Shown here: in pieces, positions 1-6,575 of the stretch
Position numbering within the stretch: position 1 is the stretch's first letter
Layout of the letters: each line of letters opens with the position of its first letter
NCBI GenBank assembly: GCA_018267435.1
Contig: JAFDYM010000552.1
Span: 1 to 7,729, forward strand
Length of the DNA stretch: 7,729 bases
Reading direction: 5' to 3'
Source: Bacteroidota bacterium
Lineage (GTDB): Bacteria > Bacteroidota > Bacteroidia > Chitinophagales > LD1
The notes under the pieces: model-generated
Told to the model about the DNA's origin: nothing
The model's database searches: none
Seen by the model: only the letters and a program-made list of their open reading frames with translations
Translations under genes and position numbers: made by a program

Positions 1-1026
1 GGCGGCGGTGCAGGTGCGGCCAACACGGGTAGCGGTGGCGGTGGTGCCAGCGGTACAGGTGCAGCGGGTGTGGTTATTATAAGGTATCCTACCTCTACTG
101 TGTTTACTACAGCTTCTACTTTAGTAGCAGCAGCTAATGGTTATGTAGGTGTGGGCACCAATAACCCTCAAGTGCCTTTACATGTGGCGGGCAGCAGTGC
201 TACCAATGCGGCTACCTCTTCTATACGATATATTAACTATGGTGGTGGCTCATCGGTAAACCAAAATACAGCATGGAGCGGACCTGTAACTATATATTCT
301 GAAGGCGACATTATGAGCAGGGGCTCGGTAATAAGCACTAGCGTAAATGCCTTTAGCGATAGGCGTATAAAAGACGTAATAGGCCTAAGCGATAACAAAA
401 AGGACCTTGACCTAGTTAACCGCATACAGGTAACCAAATACAAGTACATTGATAGCATAGGTGTAGGCAACAAGGTACACACCAAGGTAATAGCGCAGCA
501 GGTAGAAGAGGTTTACCCTGAGGCAGTAACCTATACTACTAACTATATACCTAATGTATATACCCTAGCACAAAGCTTAAAAGCTGAGAATGGTAAAATA
601 ACTATAACGCTTAACAAAGCGCACGACCTAAATGTACCCGATAAAGTGAAGATGATTGACGAAAAGGGGGTAGAAATAATAGCAAACGTGTTGCAAGTAA
701 ATAGCAGCAACAGCTTTACTGTAGCCAGCACCGAAACACCCGTGAAGTTGTTTGTGTACGGTAAGCAGGTTACGGATTTCCGCGCGGTAGACTATGAAGC
801 ACTAAGTATGCTAGGCATAAGCGCCATACAGGAACTTACGCAGCGTATAACAGCTTTGGAAAAAGAAAATGCAGCACTTAAAGCCAATAGCAAAACTCAG
901 AACGATGCTAAATACAATGAGCTAAAAGCGCAGGTAGATGAACTGATGAACCTGATGCAGAAGAACGGTATAAAGAAGGTAAAAGAAGAACAGGCTATGC
1001 CAGCATCTTCCGAAACAGCTAGGTAG
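1..1026 (+). CDS. Tail-fiber-like protein with C-terminal peptidase S74 (intramolecular chaperone) domain, 5'-truncated
   Basis: The frame is open from base 1, so the GTG at 70 is internal and the true start lies upstream of the window; 341 residues are visible. Residues 1-23 are Gly/Ala/Ser-rich and lead into GVVIIRYP, a junction common in glycine-rich phage-tail and adhesin-like proteins. VGVGTNNP (about 49-56) resembles the repeats that often precede S74 domains. The S74 domain begins at SDRRIK (119-124). Ser119 and Lys124 have the Ser/Lys(+5) spacing of the endosialidase-type autocleavage dyad, so the chain should be cut just before Ser119 after helping the stalk trimerise. KVIAQQVEEVYPEAV (162-176) and DFRAVDYEALS (259-269) are further S74 hallmarks, separated by about 80 residues that include a beta-rich insert. 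Residues about 274-325 form a heptad-like coiled coil. No signal sequence is visible because the N-terminus is missing. Substrate and location are unknown; a cell-surface or fiber role is inferred. No phage genes lie downstream. Confidence 0.88.
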   Translation, partial: GGGAGAANTGSGGGGASGTGAAGVVIIRYPTSTVFTTASTLVAAANGYVGVGTNNPQVPLHVAGSSATNAATSSIRYINYGGGSSVNQNTAWSGPVTIYSEGDIMSRGSVISTSVNAFSDRRIKDVIGLSDNKKDLDLVNRIQVTKYKYIDSIGVGNKVHTKVIAQQVEEVYPEAVTYTTNYIPNVYTLAQSLKAENGKITITLNKAHDLNVPDKVKMIDEKGVEIIANVLQVNSSNSFTVASTETPVKLFVYGKQVTDFRAVDYEALSMLGISAIQELTQRITALEKENAALKANSKTQNDAKYNELKAQVDELMNLMQKNGIKKVKEEQAMPASSETAR

Positions 1027-1045
1027 CATCCACACTATAAAAATT

Positions 1046-1080
1046 AAAAAAGCCGCAAGCATTACACTTGCGGCTTTCTT
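1046..1080. terminator. Bidirectional intrinsic terminator between convergent genes
   Basis: A perfect 9-bp stem (AGCCGCAAG at 1051-1059 with CTTGCGGCT at 1067-1075) encloses a 7-nt loop. An A-run on the left and a T-rich run on the right extend the pairing and give a U-tract in either direction. It lies 20 bp after the S74 stop and about 45 bp beyond the 3' end of the minus-strand regulator, so it can serve both genes. Confidence 0.85.
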
Positions 1081-1124
1081 TATTCCGTTGCCGTACATTG
1101 CTGTAGGGCATTAGGCCATCGGTA

Positions 1125-1805
1125 CTACGAGTCGAACTTGTAGCCGATGCCTTTTATAGTTTTAAAATAGTCGTCGCCTATTTTTTCGCGCAGTTTGCGT
1201 ATGTGTACATCTATGGTGCGGTCGCCTACTATGGTATCGTTGCCCCATACTTTGCTTAGTATCTCTTCGCGTTTGAACACACGACCCGGCTTGCTTACCA
1301 GCAGGCTCATCAGTTCAAACTCTTTACGCGGCAGTTGTATTTCGTTTCCACCTTTTACCACCATGTAGCGCTCGCGGTCTATTTCTATATCGCCCACTTT
1401 CATCTTCGGCGAAGCCTCGTTGGTTTCCAACCTGCGCAGCAAGGCACGTATGCGGCTTACAAATACACGCGGTTTAATAGGCTTGCTTATATAATCATCG
1501 GCACCTACTTCAAAACCTGCTATTTGGCTATAGTCCTCATCGCGCGCTGTTAAGAAGGCGATAACCGTGTTCTTGAACTCGGGCATGCTACGTAGCTCGC
1601 GGCAGGTTTCTATACCGTCAAGCTTAGGCATCATTAGGTCCAATATTATTACATGTGGGTTAACTTTGCGGGCTACTTGTATGCCTTCTATACCATCGTT
1701 GGCAGTATATACCCAAAAGCCTTCTTTCTCAAGGTTATATTTCATGAAGTCAAGCACATCGCTTTCATCATCTACTAACAATACTTTAACATCATTTACT
1801 TCCAT
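1125..1805 (-). CDS. OmpR/PhoB-family DNA-binding response regulator (PhoP/PhoB-like)
   Basis: This is a cytoplasmic two-component transcription factor of 226 residues, full length for the family. The receiver domain (about 6-120) has the acidic pair Asp12-Asp13, phospho-acceptor Asp56 in LDLMMP, Thr86, the switch aromatic Tyr105 and Lys108 in the KP motif. The C-terminal winged helix (about 135-225) has the PRKEFELMSLL stretch, the recognition helix region GDRTIDVHIRKLREKIG and a terminal KTIKGIGYKF wing. This pattern is typical of Bacteroidota regulators annotated as PhoP/PhoB of the phosphate response; that name is family resemblance, not proof. The ATG at 1805 was chosen because AAAAGG lies just upstream; a GTG at 1808 would add one residue. 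No sensor kinase is present in the window. The upstream promoter carries 11-bp direct repeats, suggesting autoregulation. It is convergent with the S74 gene and divergent from the TonB receptor. Confidence 0.93.
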   Translation of the reverse strand: MEVNDVKVLLVDDESDVLDFMKYNLEKEGFWVYTANDGIEGIQVARKVNPHVIILDLMMPKLDGIETCRELRSMPEFKNTVIAFLTARDEDYSQIAGFEVGADDYISKPIKPRVFVSRIRALLRRLETNEASPKMKVGDIEIDRERYMVVKGGNEIQLPRKEFELMSLLVSKPGRVFKREEILSKVWGNDTIVGDRTIDVHIRKLREKIGDDYFKTIKGIGYKFDS

Positions 1806-1823
1806 CACCTTTTATTTTACCTG

Positions 1824-1858
1824 CAAAACTATGGGCGCAATGTTAAGCTAAAGTTAAC
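1824..1858 (-). promoter_or_regulatory. Promoter of the response regulator with 11-bp direct-repeat operator
   Basis: On the minus strand TAGTTTTG (1831-1824) matches the Bacteroidota -7 consensus TAnnTTTG exactly. Six bases upstream lies TTAACATTG (1846-1838), and 11 bp before its TTAA lies a second half-site, TTAAC (1857-1853 on the minus strand). Such 7-bp repeats with 4-bp spacers, ending close to the -10/-7 region, are the architecture bound by PhoB/PhoP-type activators, where the box replaces the -33 element. The 5' leader would be short, roughly 15 nt. The same module occurs before the TonB receptor. Confidence 0.55.
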
Positions 1859-1873
1859 CCATATTTAATATTG

Positions 1874-1887
1874 TTACCTATAGGTAA
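1874..1887. promoter_or_regulatory. 14-bp perfect palindrome, possible operator
   Basis: TTACCTA followed immediately by TAGGTAA forms a perfect 14-bp inverted repeat about 70 bp upstream of the response-regulator start. Its size suits a dimeric repressor or activator, but no candidate protein is visible and it is AT-rich enough that chance cannot be excluded. Confidence 0.25.
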
Positions 1888-1952
1888 AGTGGTAATTGCT
1901 TTTGCCATGTTAACATTAGCCGTGGCAACAGATATTCCTGTAGAGTAACATA

Positions 1953-2146
1953 TAGAACACGGATGATGCAGATAACACGGATAAATACAATTATTAAACA
2001 TGGAGGAAACCCGAGAACATAGAGAATACAAGAAATACAAAGATGTTAAGATTAAGCCTTATTAAAACACGCGCTGTATCTAACTTCTAACATAACATCA
2101 TCAATCATCCGTTTCAATCTGTGTTATCTGCATCATCCGTGTTCTA
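1953..2146. repeat. Long inverted repeat, 30-bp arms, 134-bp spacer
   Basis: The left arm 1953-1982 and right arm 2117-2146 are reverse complements at 29 of 30 positions, the one difference being at 2120. Each arm is itself built of two 9-bp units 18 bp apart (AACACGGAT at 1956-1964 and 1974-1982; its complement in the right arm, once with T for C). A further partial copy of the ATCATCCGT core is at 2104-2112. The 134-bp interior has no coding potential; it is A-rich in its first half, with runs such as GAACATAGAGAATACAAG. This looks like an intergenic dispersed-repeat or MITE-like element. No clear target-site duplication was found and there is no transposase. It sits between the two divergent promoters without interrupting either. 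Confidence 0.7.
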
Positions 2147-2238
2147 CTATATCTTCCCCTATAACTCCCTCACTGTTAGCCACAAATTTCAATAATGTTA
2201 AGGGCGTGCTTTCAACTTTACGCGCAATTTTCGCAGCC

Positions 2239-2270
2239 TAACCTTTAGTTAACATTGGGGCAAACATTTG
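2239..2270 (+). promoter_or_regulatory. Promoter of the TonB receptor with 11-bp direct-repeat operator
   Basis: TAAC at 2239-2242 and TTAACATTG at 2249-2257 give TAAC half-sites exactly 11 bp apart. Five bases further on is AACATTTG (2263-2270), which matches TAnnTTTG at five of six defined positions. The order and spacing copy the response-regulator promoter (TAAC, 6 bp, TTAACATTG, 5-6 bp, -7 element). Transcription would start near 2276, leaving about a 40-nt leader. A shared PhoB-type regulator is inferred. Confidence 0.5.
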
Positions 2271-2318
2271 GTTGAATTGCAATTGCACTTTTGCGGCGCA
2301 TTAAAAAAACTATGGGTC

Positions 2319-5267
2319 ATGAAAGGGAAAAAGATTGCCTCATTACTACTATCATTTATAGCCATAAGTGCCTTTGCCCAAACGGGTGTAATATCGGGCA
2401 AGGTGGTAGATAGCAAAAGTGGTGAAACACTAATGGGTGCTACCGTAGCGGTAGATGATAACAGCGCACTAGCTGTAGCTACCGACCTTGACGGTAACTT
2501 TACTATAAGTAAAATACCAGTGGGTAAGCACAAGGTAAAAATACGCTATGTAGGCTACCAGGAAAAGGAGCAGGCCGATGTAGATGTAAAGCCTAACGAC
2601 GTAACCAACCTATACGTGGCGCTAATGGAAGATGCGGTAATGATGCAGGAAGCAGTAATAACCGCAACTGTAACCAAGCGCGATAACGAAAGCGCCATAT
2701 TTGTAATGCAGCGCAACAGCACGGTAATACAAAGCGGTATAAGCAACGAAGAAATGAAGCGCTCGCCTGATAAAAGCAGCGGTGAAGTAATACGCCGTGT
2801 AAGCGGTGCTACTATACAAGATGGTAAGTTTGCCGTTATACGTGGTCTTGCTGACCGTTACAACATGGCTATGCTGGGCAATACTGTATTGCCAAGTACC
2901 GAGCCTGACCGCAAGGCTTTCGCCTTCGACGTGTTTCCATCGAACATACTGGACAATATCATCATTATGAAAACGGGCCAGCCTAACTTGCCAAGCGAGT
3001 GGGCGGGTGGTATTATACAGTTGAACACACGCGATATACCCGAGAAGAGTTTCTTCAATGTAACTTATGGCATAGGCTTTACCGAGAACACCACCTTCAA
3101 GCCTTTCAATACTTACGATGGTAGCAAAACCGACTGGTTGGGCTTTGATAACAAAACCCGTAAACTACCAAGCGACTTTCCTGGTATAGTTGATTTGAAC
3201 GACGTGAAACTTACATACGGCCCAGCCAAAGACAGTACCCTTACCAGCCTAGGCAAGCGCATACAAACCAGCAGCTGGAAAGTGCGCCAACAAAAACTGG
3301 CACGCCCTAACCAAAGCCTGCAAATGAGTGGCGGCTTTGCCGTACGCAAAAAGGATGTACAGATAGGTGGCGTATTTGCCATGTCGTATTCTAATAGCTT
3401 GCGCTATACCCAAGGCGAACGTACCCGCTACGATGCCGCTGATAAGGCTTTGTACTACGACTATAACGATGACTTTTACAACAACTCGGTTACGGCTGCA
3501 TTGCTAGCTAACATAGGTGTGGTAATAAAGAACAACCACAAAATAAGTTTCAAGAACCTTTATACTGTAAATAGCGATAAAACAACTTACCTGCGCGATG
3601 GCGTAAGCTACTTTAGTGCTACGGAGCAGAACCGTACCAGCTTAGAGTTTGTAAGCTCGCGCGTACTTAGCAGCAACCTAGGCGGCGAACACGTATTTGG
3701 CAAGCAAGAGATAAAGTGGAAATGGAGCGGCGGCTTAACTTGGATAAACCGCGACCAACCACAAACTATGCGCTACTCATACGAAAAACCGTATAACAGC
3801 AGCACAGGTTTTGGTGCAAACGAAAATACTTCCCCTTTTATATACCAAGCACAAAACGGTGGTAGCGACCCTAAGCTAAGCGCCATGTTCTACAGCCAAT
3901 TGCAGGAGAAAGTTTACAATGCTTCTACCGACCTAGGTATACCTTTCAAAATAGGCGATAAAAAGCAGGTAGTTACTGTGGGTTACTGGTTTCAACAGCG
4001 CCAGCGTAGTTTCGAGGCACGTAACCTGTTCTTCGACTACCGCGGCAGCAGCAGCGATAGCCTATTGCGCGATAGGGATGTAGACAACATTATTAACCAA
4101 GCTAACTTTGATAACGGTAAACTGATACTGAACCAGGTGGCTTTCCCTACCGATGTGTATACTGCCAAAAGCACTACACATGCAGCTTATGTAATGATGG
4201 AGAACACTATTACCGACCGCTTTAAGGCAGTTTGGGGTTTTAGGTTCGAAGCATTCGAACAGAGCTTGACCTCGCCTACCAAAATAGGCTTCGAGGTGAT
4301 AGATAACCCCGATGGACCGCCTACTATTAAAACAAGTATGGAAGACAGCACCTACTTTAAAAAGTACTACTCAGGTGCTTACTACCAAAACAGTCCTAGC
4401 ACGGTTAAATCGCGCTTTCCGCTATTGCCATCGGTTAACTTGATATACAAGTTGAACGAGCGCATGAACTTGCGTGCATCATACTCGCAGAGCATGAGCC
4501 GTCCTGAGTTCCGCGAGGTATCGCAGTTCTTGTACTACGACTTTGTGCGCGATGCCAACTTGATAGGCAACCTAAACTTGAACCAGACCTTTATACATAA
4601 CGCCGACTTGCGTTATGAATTCTTCCTAGGCAAAGGCCAGGCCATCAACGCTAGCGTGTTCTACAAAAACTTTACAAATACTATTGAGCTAACAGCAATG
4701 GCTGCGGGTGGTGTGCAGCAGTTTGTTTACAGCAATGCGCAAAGCGCCAACCTAGTAGGTGTAGAACTAGAAGTGCGCAAAAACTTCGACTTTATAAGCA
4801 AGAAACTTGAGGACCTAACCTTTGTAGCCAACATGGCATACATATACAGCCGCGTAAACTTGAACAACGTAAAAAACAACGCAGGCGAAGAGAAGAAGCG
4901 TGCTATGCAAGGGCAATCGCCTTATATAGTTAACCTGGGTCTATCGTATCTGCACCCTAAAGTAGGTACTGGTGTTACGCTACTTTACAACCAAGTAGGC
5001 CAACGTTTGTATGCGGTAGGCGAGGTGGGTAACCCAAGCTGGTATGAGAATTGGAGGCCGCTATTGGACCTACAGATAAGCCAAAAGTTTTGGAAGGATA
5101 AAGGTATGATACGCTTTACCATTAGCGACTTGATAGCCAAGAAAACTATTTTCTACCAAAACGATAAACCAGATAGCCAACGCCAATACCAAGCAGGCAA
5201 AGATGCAGTGGTACAAAGTATAAACAACTACCGCACTTACACCTTGCAGTTGTCGTTTAACTTCTAA
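2319..5267 (+). CDS. TonB-dependent outer-membrane receptor with CarboxypepD_reg-like N-terminal domain
   Basis: This 982-residue outer-membrane transporter should use TonB-ExbBD energy to import a ligand bound at the cell surface. Residues 1-20 are a Sec signal peptide (Lys-rich start, hydrophobic core, AFA before Gln21). Residues about 23-103 form a carboxypeptidase-regulatory-like beta-sandwich (ISGKVVDSKSGETLMGA, then DLDGNF). EAVITAT (111-117) is the linker seen in these receptors. The plug spans about 125-240, including SGEVIRRVSGATIQDGKF, VIRGLADRYN and a DRKAFAFDVFPSNI stretch. The remainder is a 22-strand-type barrel ending in the aromatic C-terminus LSFNF. The ATG at 2319 is chosen because it starts the signal peptide; an in-frame TTG at 2268 would add 17 residues and falls in the promoter. 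No SusD-like lipoprotein follows, so this is not a SusCD glycan pair. The ligand is unknown; the promoter module shared with the regulator suggests a phosphate-related or co-regulated role. Confidence 0.93.
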   Translation: MKGKKIASLLLSFIAISAFAQTGVISGKVVDSKSGETLMGATVAVDDNSALAVATDLDGNFTISKIPVGKHKVKIRYVGYQEKEQADVDVKPNDVTNLYVALMEDAVMMQEAVITATVTKRDNESAIFVMQRNSTVIQSGISNEEMKRSPDKSSGEVIRRVSGATIQDGKFAVIRGLADRYNMAMLGNTVLPSTEPDRKAFAFDVFPSNILDNIIIMKTGQPNLPSEWAGGIIQLNTRDIPEKSFFNVTYGIGFTENTTFKPFNTYDGSKTDWLGFDNKTRKLPSDFPGIVDLNDVKLTYGPAKDSTLTSLGKRIQTSSWKVRQQKLARPNQSLQMSGGFAVRKKDVQIGGVFAMSYSNSLRYTQGERTRYDAADKALYYDYNDDFYNNSVTAALLANIGVVIKNNHKISFKNLYTVNSDKTTYLRDGVSYFSATEQNRTSLEFVSSRVLSSNLGGEHVFGKQEIKWKWSGGLTWINRDQPQTMRYSYEKPYNSSTGFGANENTSPFIYQAQNGGSDPKLSAMFYSQLQEKVYNASTDLGIPFKIGDKKQVVTVGYWFQQRQRSFEARNLFFDYRGSSSDSLLRDRDVDNIINQANFDNGKLILNQVAFPTDVYTAKSTTHAAYVMMENTITDRFKAVWGFRFEAFEQSLTSPTKIGFEVIDNPDGPPTIKTSMEDSTYFKKYYSGAYYQNSPSTVKSRFPLLPSVNLIYKLNERMNLRASYSQSMSRPEFREVSQFLYYDFVRDANLIGNLNLNQTFIHNADLRYEFFLGKGQAINASVFYKNFTNTIELTAMAAGGVQQFVYSNAQSANLVGVELEVRKNFDFISKKLEDLTFVANMAYIYSRVNLNNVKNNAGEEKKRAMQGQSPYIVNLGLSYLHPKVGTGVTLLYNQVGQRLYAVGEVGNPSWYENWRPLLDLQISQKFWKDKGMIRFTISDLIAKKTIFYQNDKPDSQRQYQAGKDAVVQSINNYRTYTLQLSFNF

Positions 5268-5297
5268 ACTTTCCCCCTTTTGACATTACCAGTTTTG

Positions 5298-5322
5298 AAG
5301 CCGCCTTTACGGGCGGCTTTTT
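5298..5322 (+). terminator. Intrinsic terminator of the TonB receptor gene
   Basis: An 8-bp GC-rich stem (AAGCCGCC at 5298-5305 with GGCGGCTT at 5312-5319) with a 6-nt loop runs into a T-tract at 5318-5322. It begins 30 bp after the receptor stop and so makes that gene a single-gene transcript, separate from kynA. Confidence 0.85.
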
Positions 5323-5435
5323 CATTTGGGTATACCTATACTCTTAAAAAGGATAAGCCTACCCTTACTTATTTCTTAGCGCAGCTTTGTATAAGTTTTT
5401 CATCTTTGATTTCAGAACATAAAAAACGACAAACC

Positions 5436-6467
5436 ATGAAAGACGGCGTATACTACAGCGACTACCTACAAATAGATAAGATACTTAGCGCACAGCAACT
5501 GGAAAGCGACAAGCTGGGTCAACACGCGCACGACGAGATGCTATTCATCGTTATACACCAAACCTACGAACTGTGGTTTAAGCAGGTGCTGTTCGAAGTT
5601 AGCTCAGTAATAGATATAATGAGCCAACCGAATATTCAGGATAACTCGCCCGACTTATTTGTGGTAAACCACAGGCTAGATAGGGTAGTAAAAATATTGC
5701 AGGTATTGGTAGACCAAGTAACTATAATGGAAACCATGACGCCGTTGGATTTCTTGGACTTCCGGAATATGCTGCGCCCTGCATCGGGTTTTCAAAGCAT
5801 ACAGTTTAAGCAGTTGGAAGCATTCCTTGGCCTACGCATGGAAAACCGCCACGGTAAGGAATACTACGTAAGCCAACTAAGGCCTGAAGACAAAAAGCGT
5901 ATAGAAGAAGTAGAGAAAACACAGCCCTTGCTTAGCTTGATAAACAACTGGCTGGAACGTATGCCGTTTTTCGATACGCCTGAATACTGGCAGGGCTGGG
6001 AGCAAACCGGCGAGCTACACCCTTTTTGGCAAAAGTATGCCGACACTTATGCAGGCAGCTTGACCGAGGGCGAAAAATTCAACCTAGATTATTTTAAAGA
6101 GCAACTGCTGGGTGTTGAGAAAAAACCTGAGTGGAGCCTAAGCCCCAAAGCGCGCAGGGCTGCACTATTTATAATGCTTTACCGCGATTATCCGCTACTG
6201 CAAATGCCATATAATTTAATGAACGTGTTGCTTGAAATAGATAACACATTATCGGCCTGGCGCTACCGCCACATGAACATGGTGCACCGCATGATAGGCA
6301 CACGCACCGGCACGGGTGGCAGCACGGGTAAAGACTACCTGCGCGGCGCGCTAAACAGCCACTACATATTTGCCGAGTTTGCTGGCCTAACCAGCTTTTT
6401 GATAGAGCGCAACAAGTTGCCAAAACTTAGCCCTGCGCTGCGCACTCGTTTAGGTTTCGATATTTAG
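5436..6467 (+). CDS. kynA: Tryptophan 2,3-dioxygenase
   Basis: This cytoplasmic heme enzyme converts L-tryptophan and O2 to N-formyl-L-kynurenine, the first step of the kynurenine pathway (Trp breakdown or de novo NAD synthesis). The 343-residue chain contains the family signature HDEMLFIVIHQTYELWFKQ (32-50). His41 corresponds to the active-site distal His (His55 in the Xanthomonas enzyme). FRNMLRPASGFQS (109-121) carries Arg110, the probable carboxylate-binding Arg. WRYRHMNMVHRMIG (275-288) provides the proximal heme ligand His279, and GTGGSTG (292-298) holds Thr293, 14 residues after the ligand as in the Xanthomonas enzyme. The ATG at 5436 is chosen because homology begins soon after; the open frame extends to 5280 but overlaps the preceding terminator. 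It is longer than proteobacterial TDOs (about 280 residues). No other kynurenine genes are in the window. A weak promoter may lie around 5392-5408. Confidence 0.96.
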   Translation: MKDGVYYSDYLQIDKILSAQQLESDKLGQHAHDEMLFIVIHQTYELWFKQVLFEVSSVIDIMSQPNIQDNSPDLFVVNHRLDRVVKILQVLVDQVTIMETMTPLDFLDFRNMLRPASGFQSIQFKQLEAFLGLRMENRHGKEYYVSQLRPEDKKRIEEVEKTQPLLSLINNWLERMPFFDTPEYWQGWEQTGELHPFWQKYADTYAGSLTEGEKFNLDYFKEQLLGVEKKPEWSLSPKARRAALFIMLYRDYPLLQMPYNLMNVLLEIDNTLSAWRYRHMNMVHRMIGTRTGTGGSTGKDYLRGALNSHYIFAEFAGLTSFLIERNKLPKLSPALRTRLGFDI

Positions 6468-6499
6468 TAGTAGTGGATAATTTGGTTTGAAAAGGTTTT

Positions 6500-6530
6500 T
6501 TGGAATTAAAAAAATCTTAACTTAGAGTTC
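6500..6530 (+). promoter_or_regulatory. Tentative promoter of the secreted hydrolase-like gene
   Basis: TTG at 6500-6502 within a T-run is followed, 20 bp later, by TAGAGTTC (6523-6530), a partial match to TAnnTTTG with two mismatches. It lies about 45 bp before the start codon in the 108-bp gap after kynA, where no terminator hairpin is evident, so read-through from kynA is also possible. Confidence 0.22.
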
Positions 6531-6575
6531 ATAGAAGTCTTAAACTCACTTATTTCTAAACCAAAATTCCGAAAA

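Noticed and set aside
1..1026. Prophage tail module
   Set aside because: S74 proteins also occur as ordinary chromosomal surface proteins in Bacteroidota, and no other phage gene is visible; the upstream side cannot be judged from this window.
1843..2040. 65-codon minus-strand open frame, Cys-rich, in the intergenic region
   Set aside because: It overlaps the regulator promoter and the left arm of the inverted repeat, has no family resemblance, and its composition follows the repeat sequence.
2267..2293. Alternative TonB-receptor promoter TTTG (2267) with CACTTTTG (2286-2293)
   Set aside because: The 15-bp spacing is short, and the AACATTTG element at 2263-2270 fits better because it repeats the spacing of the regulator promoter.
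5392..5408. Possible kynA -7 elements TAAGTTTT (5392-5399) and CATCTTTG (5401-5408)
   Set aside because: Both are near matches, but neither has a convincing upstream TTTG at the right distance, so they are noted only in the gene entry.
5280..5435. 52-codon N-terminal extension of the tryptophan dioxygenase frame
   Set aside because: It runs through the preceding terminator hairpin and resembles no TDO sequence; the ATG at 5436 gives a normal family N-terminus.
6516..6544. CTTAAC/GTTCAT/CTTAAA series upstream of the hydrolase as a third Pho-type box
   Set aside because: Only the first unit matches TTAAC, the last unit is out of phase, and no TTAACATTG or properly spaced -7 element follows.
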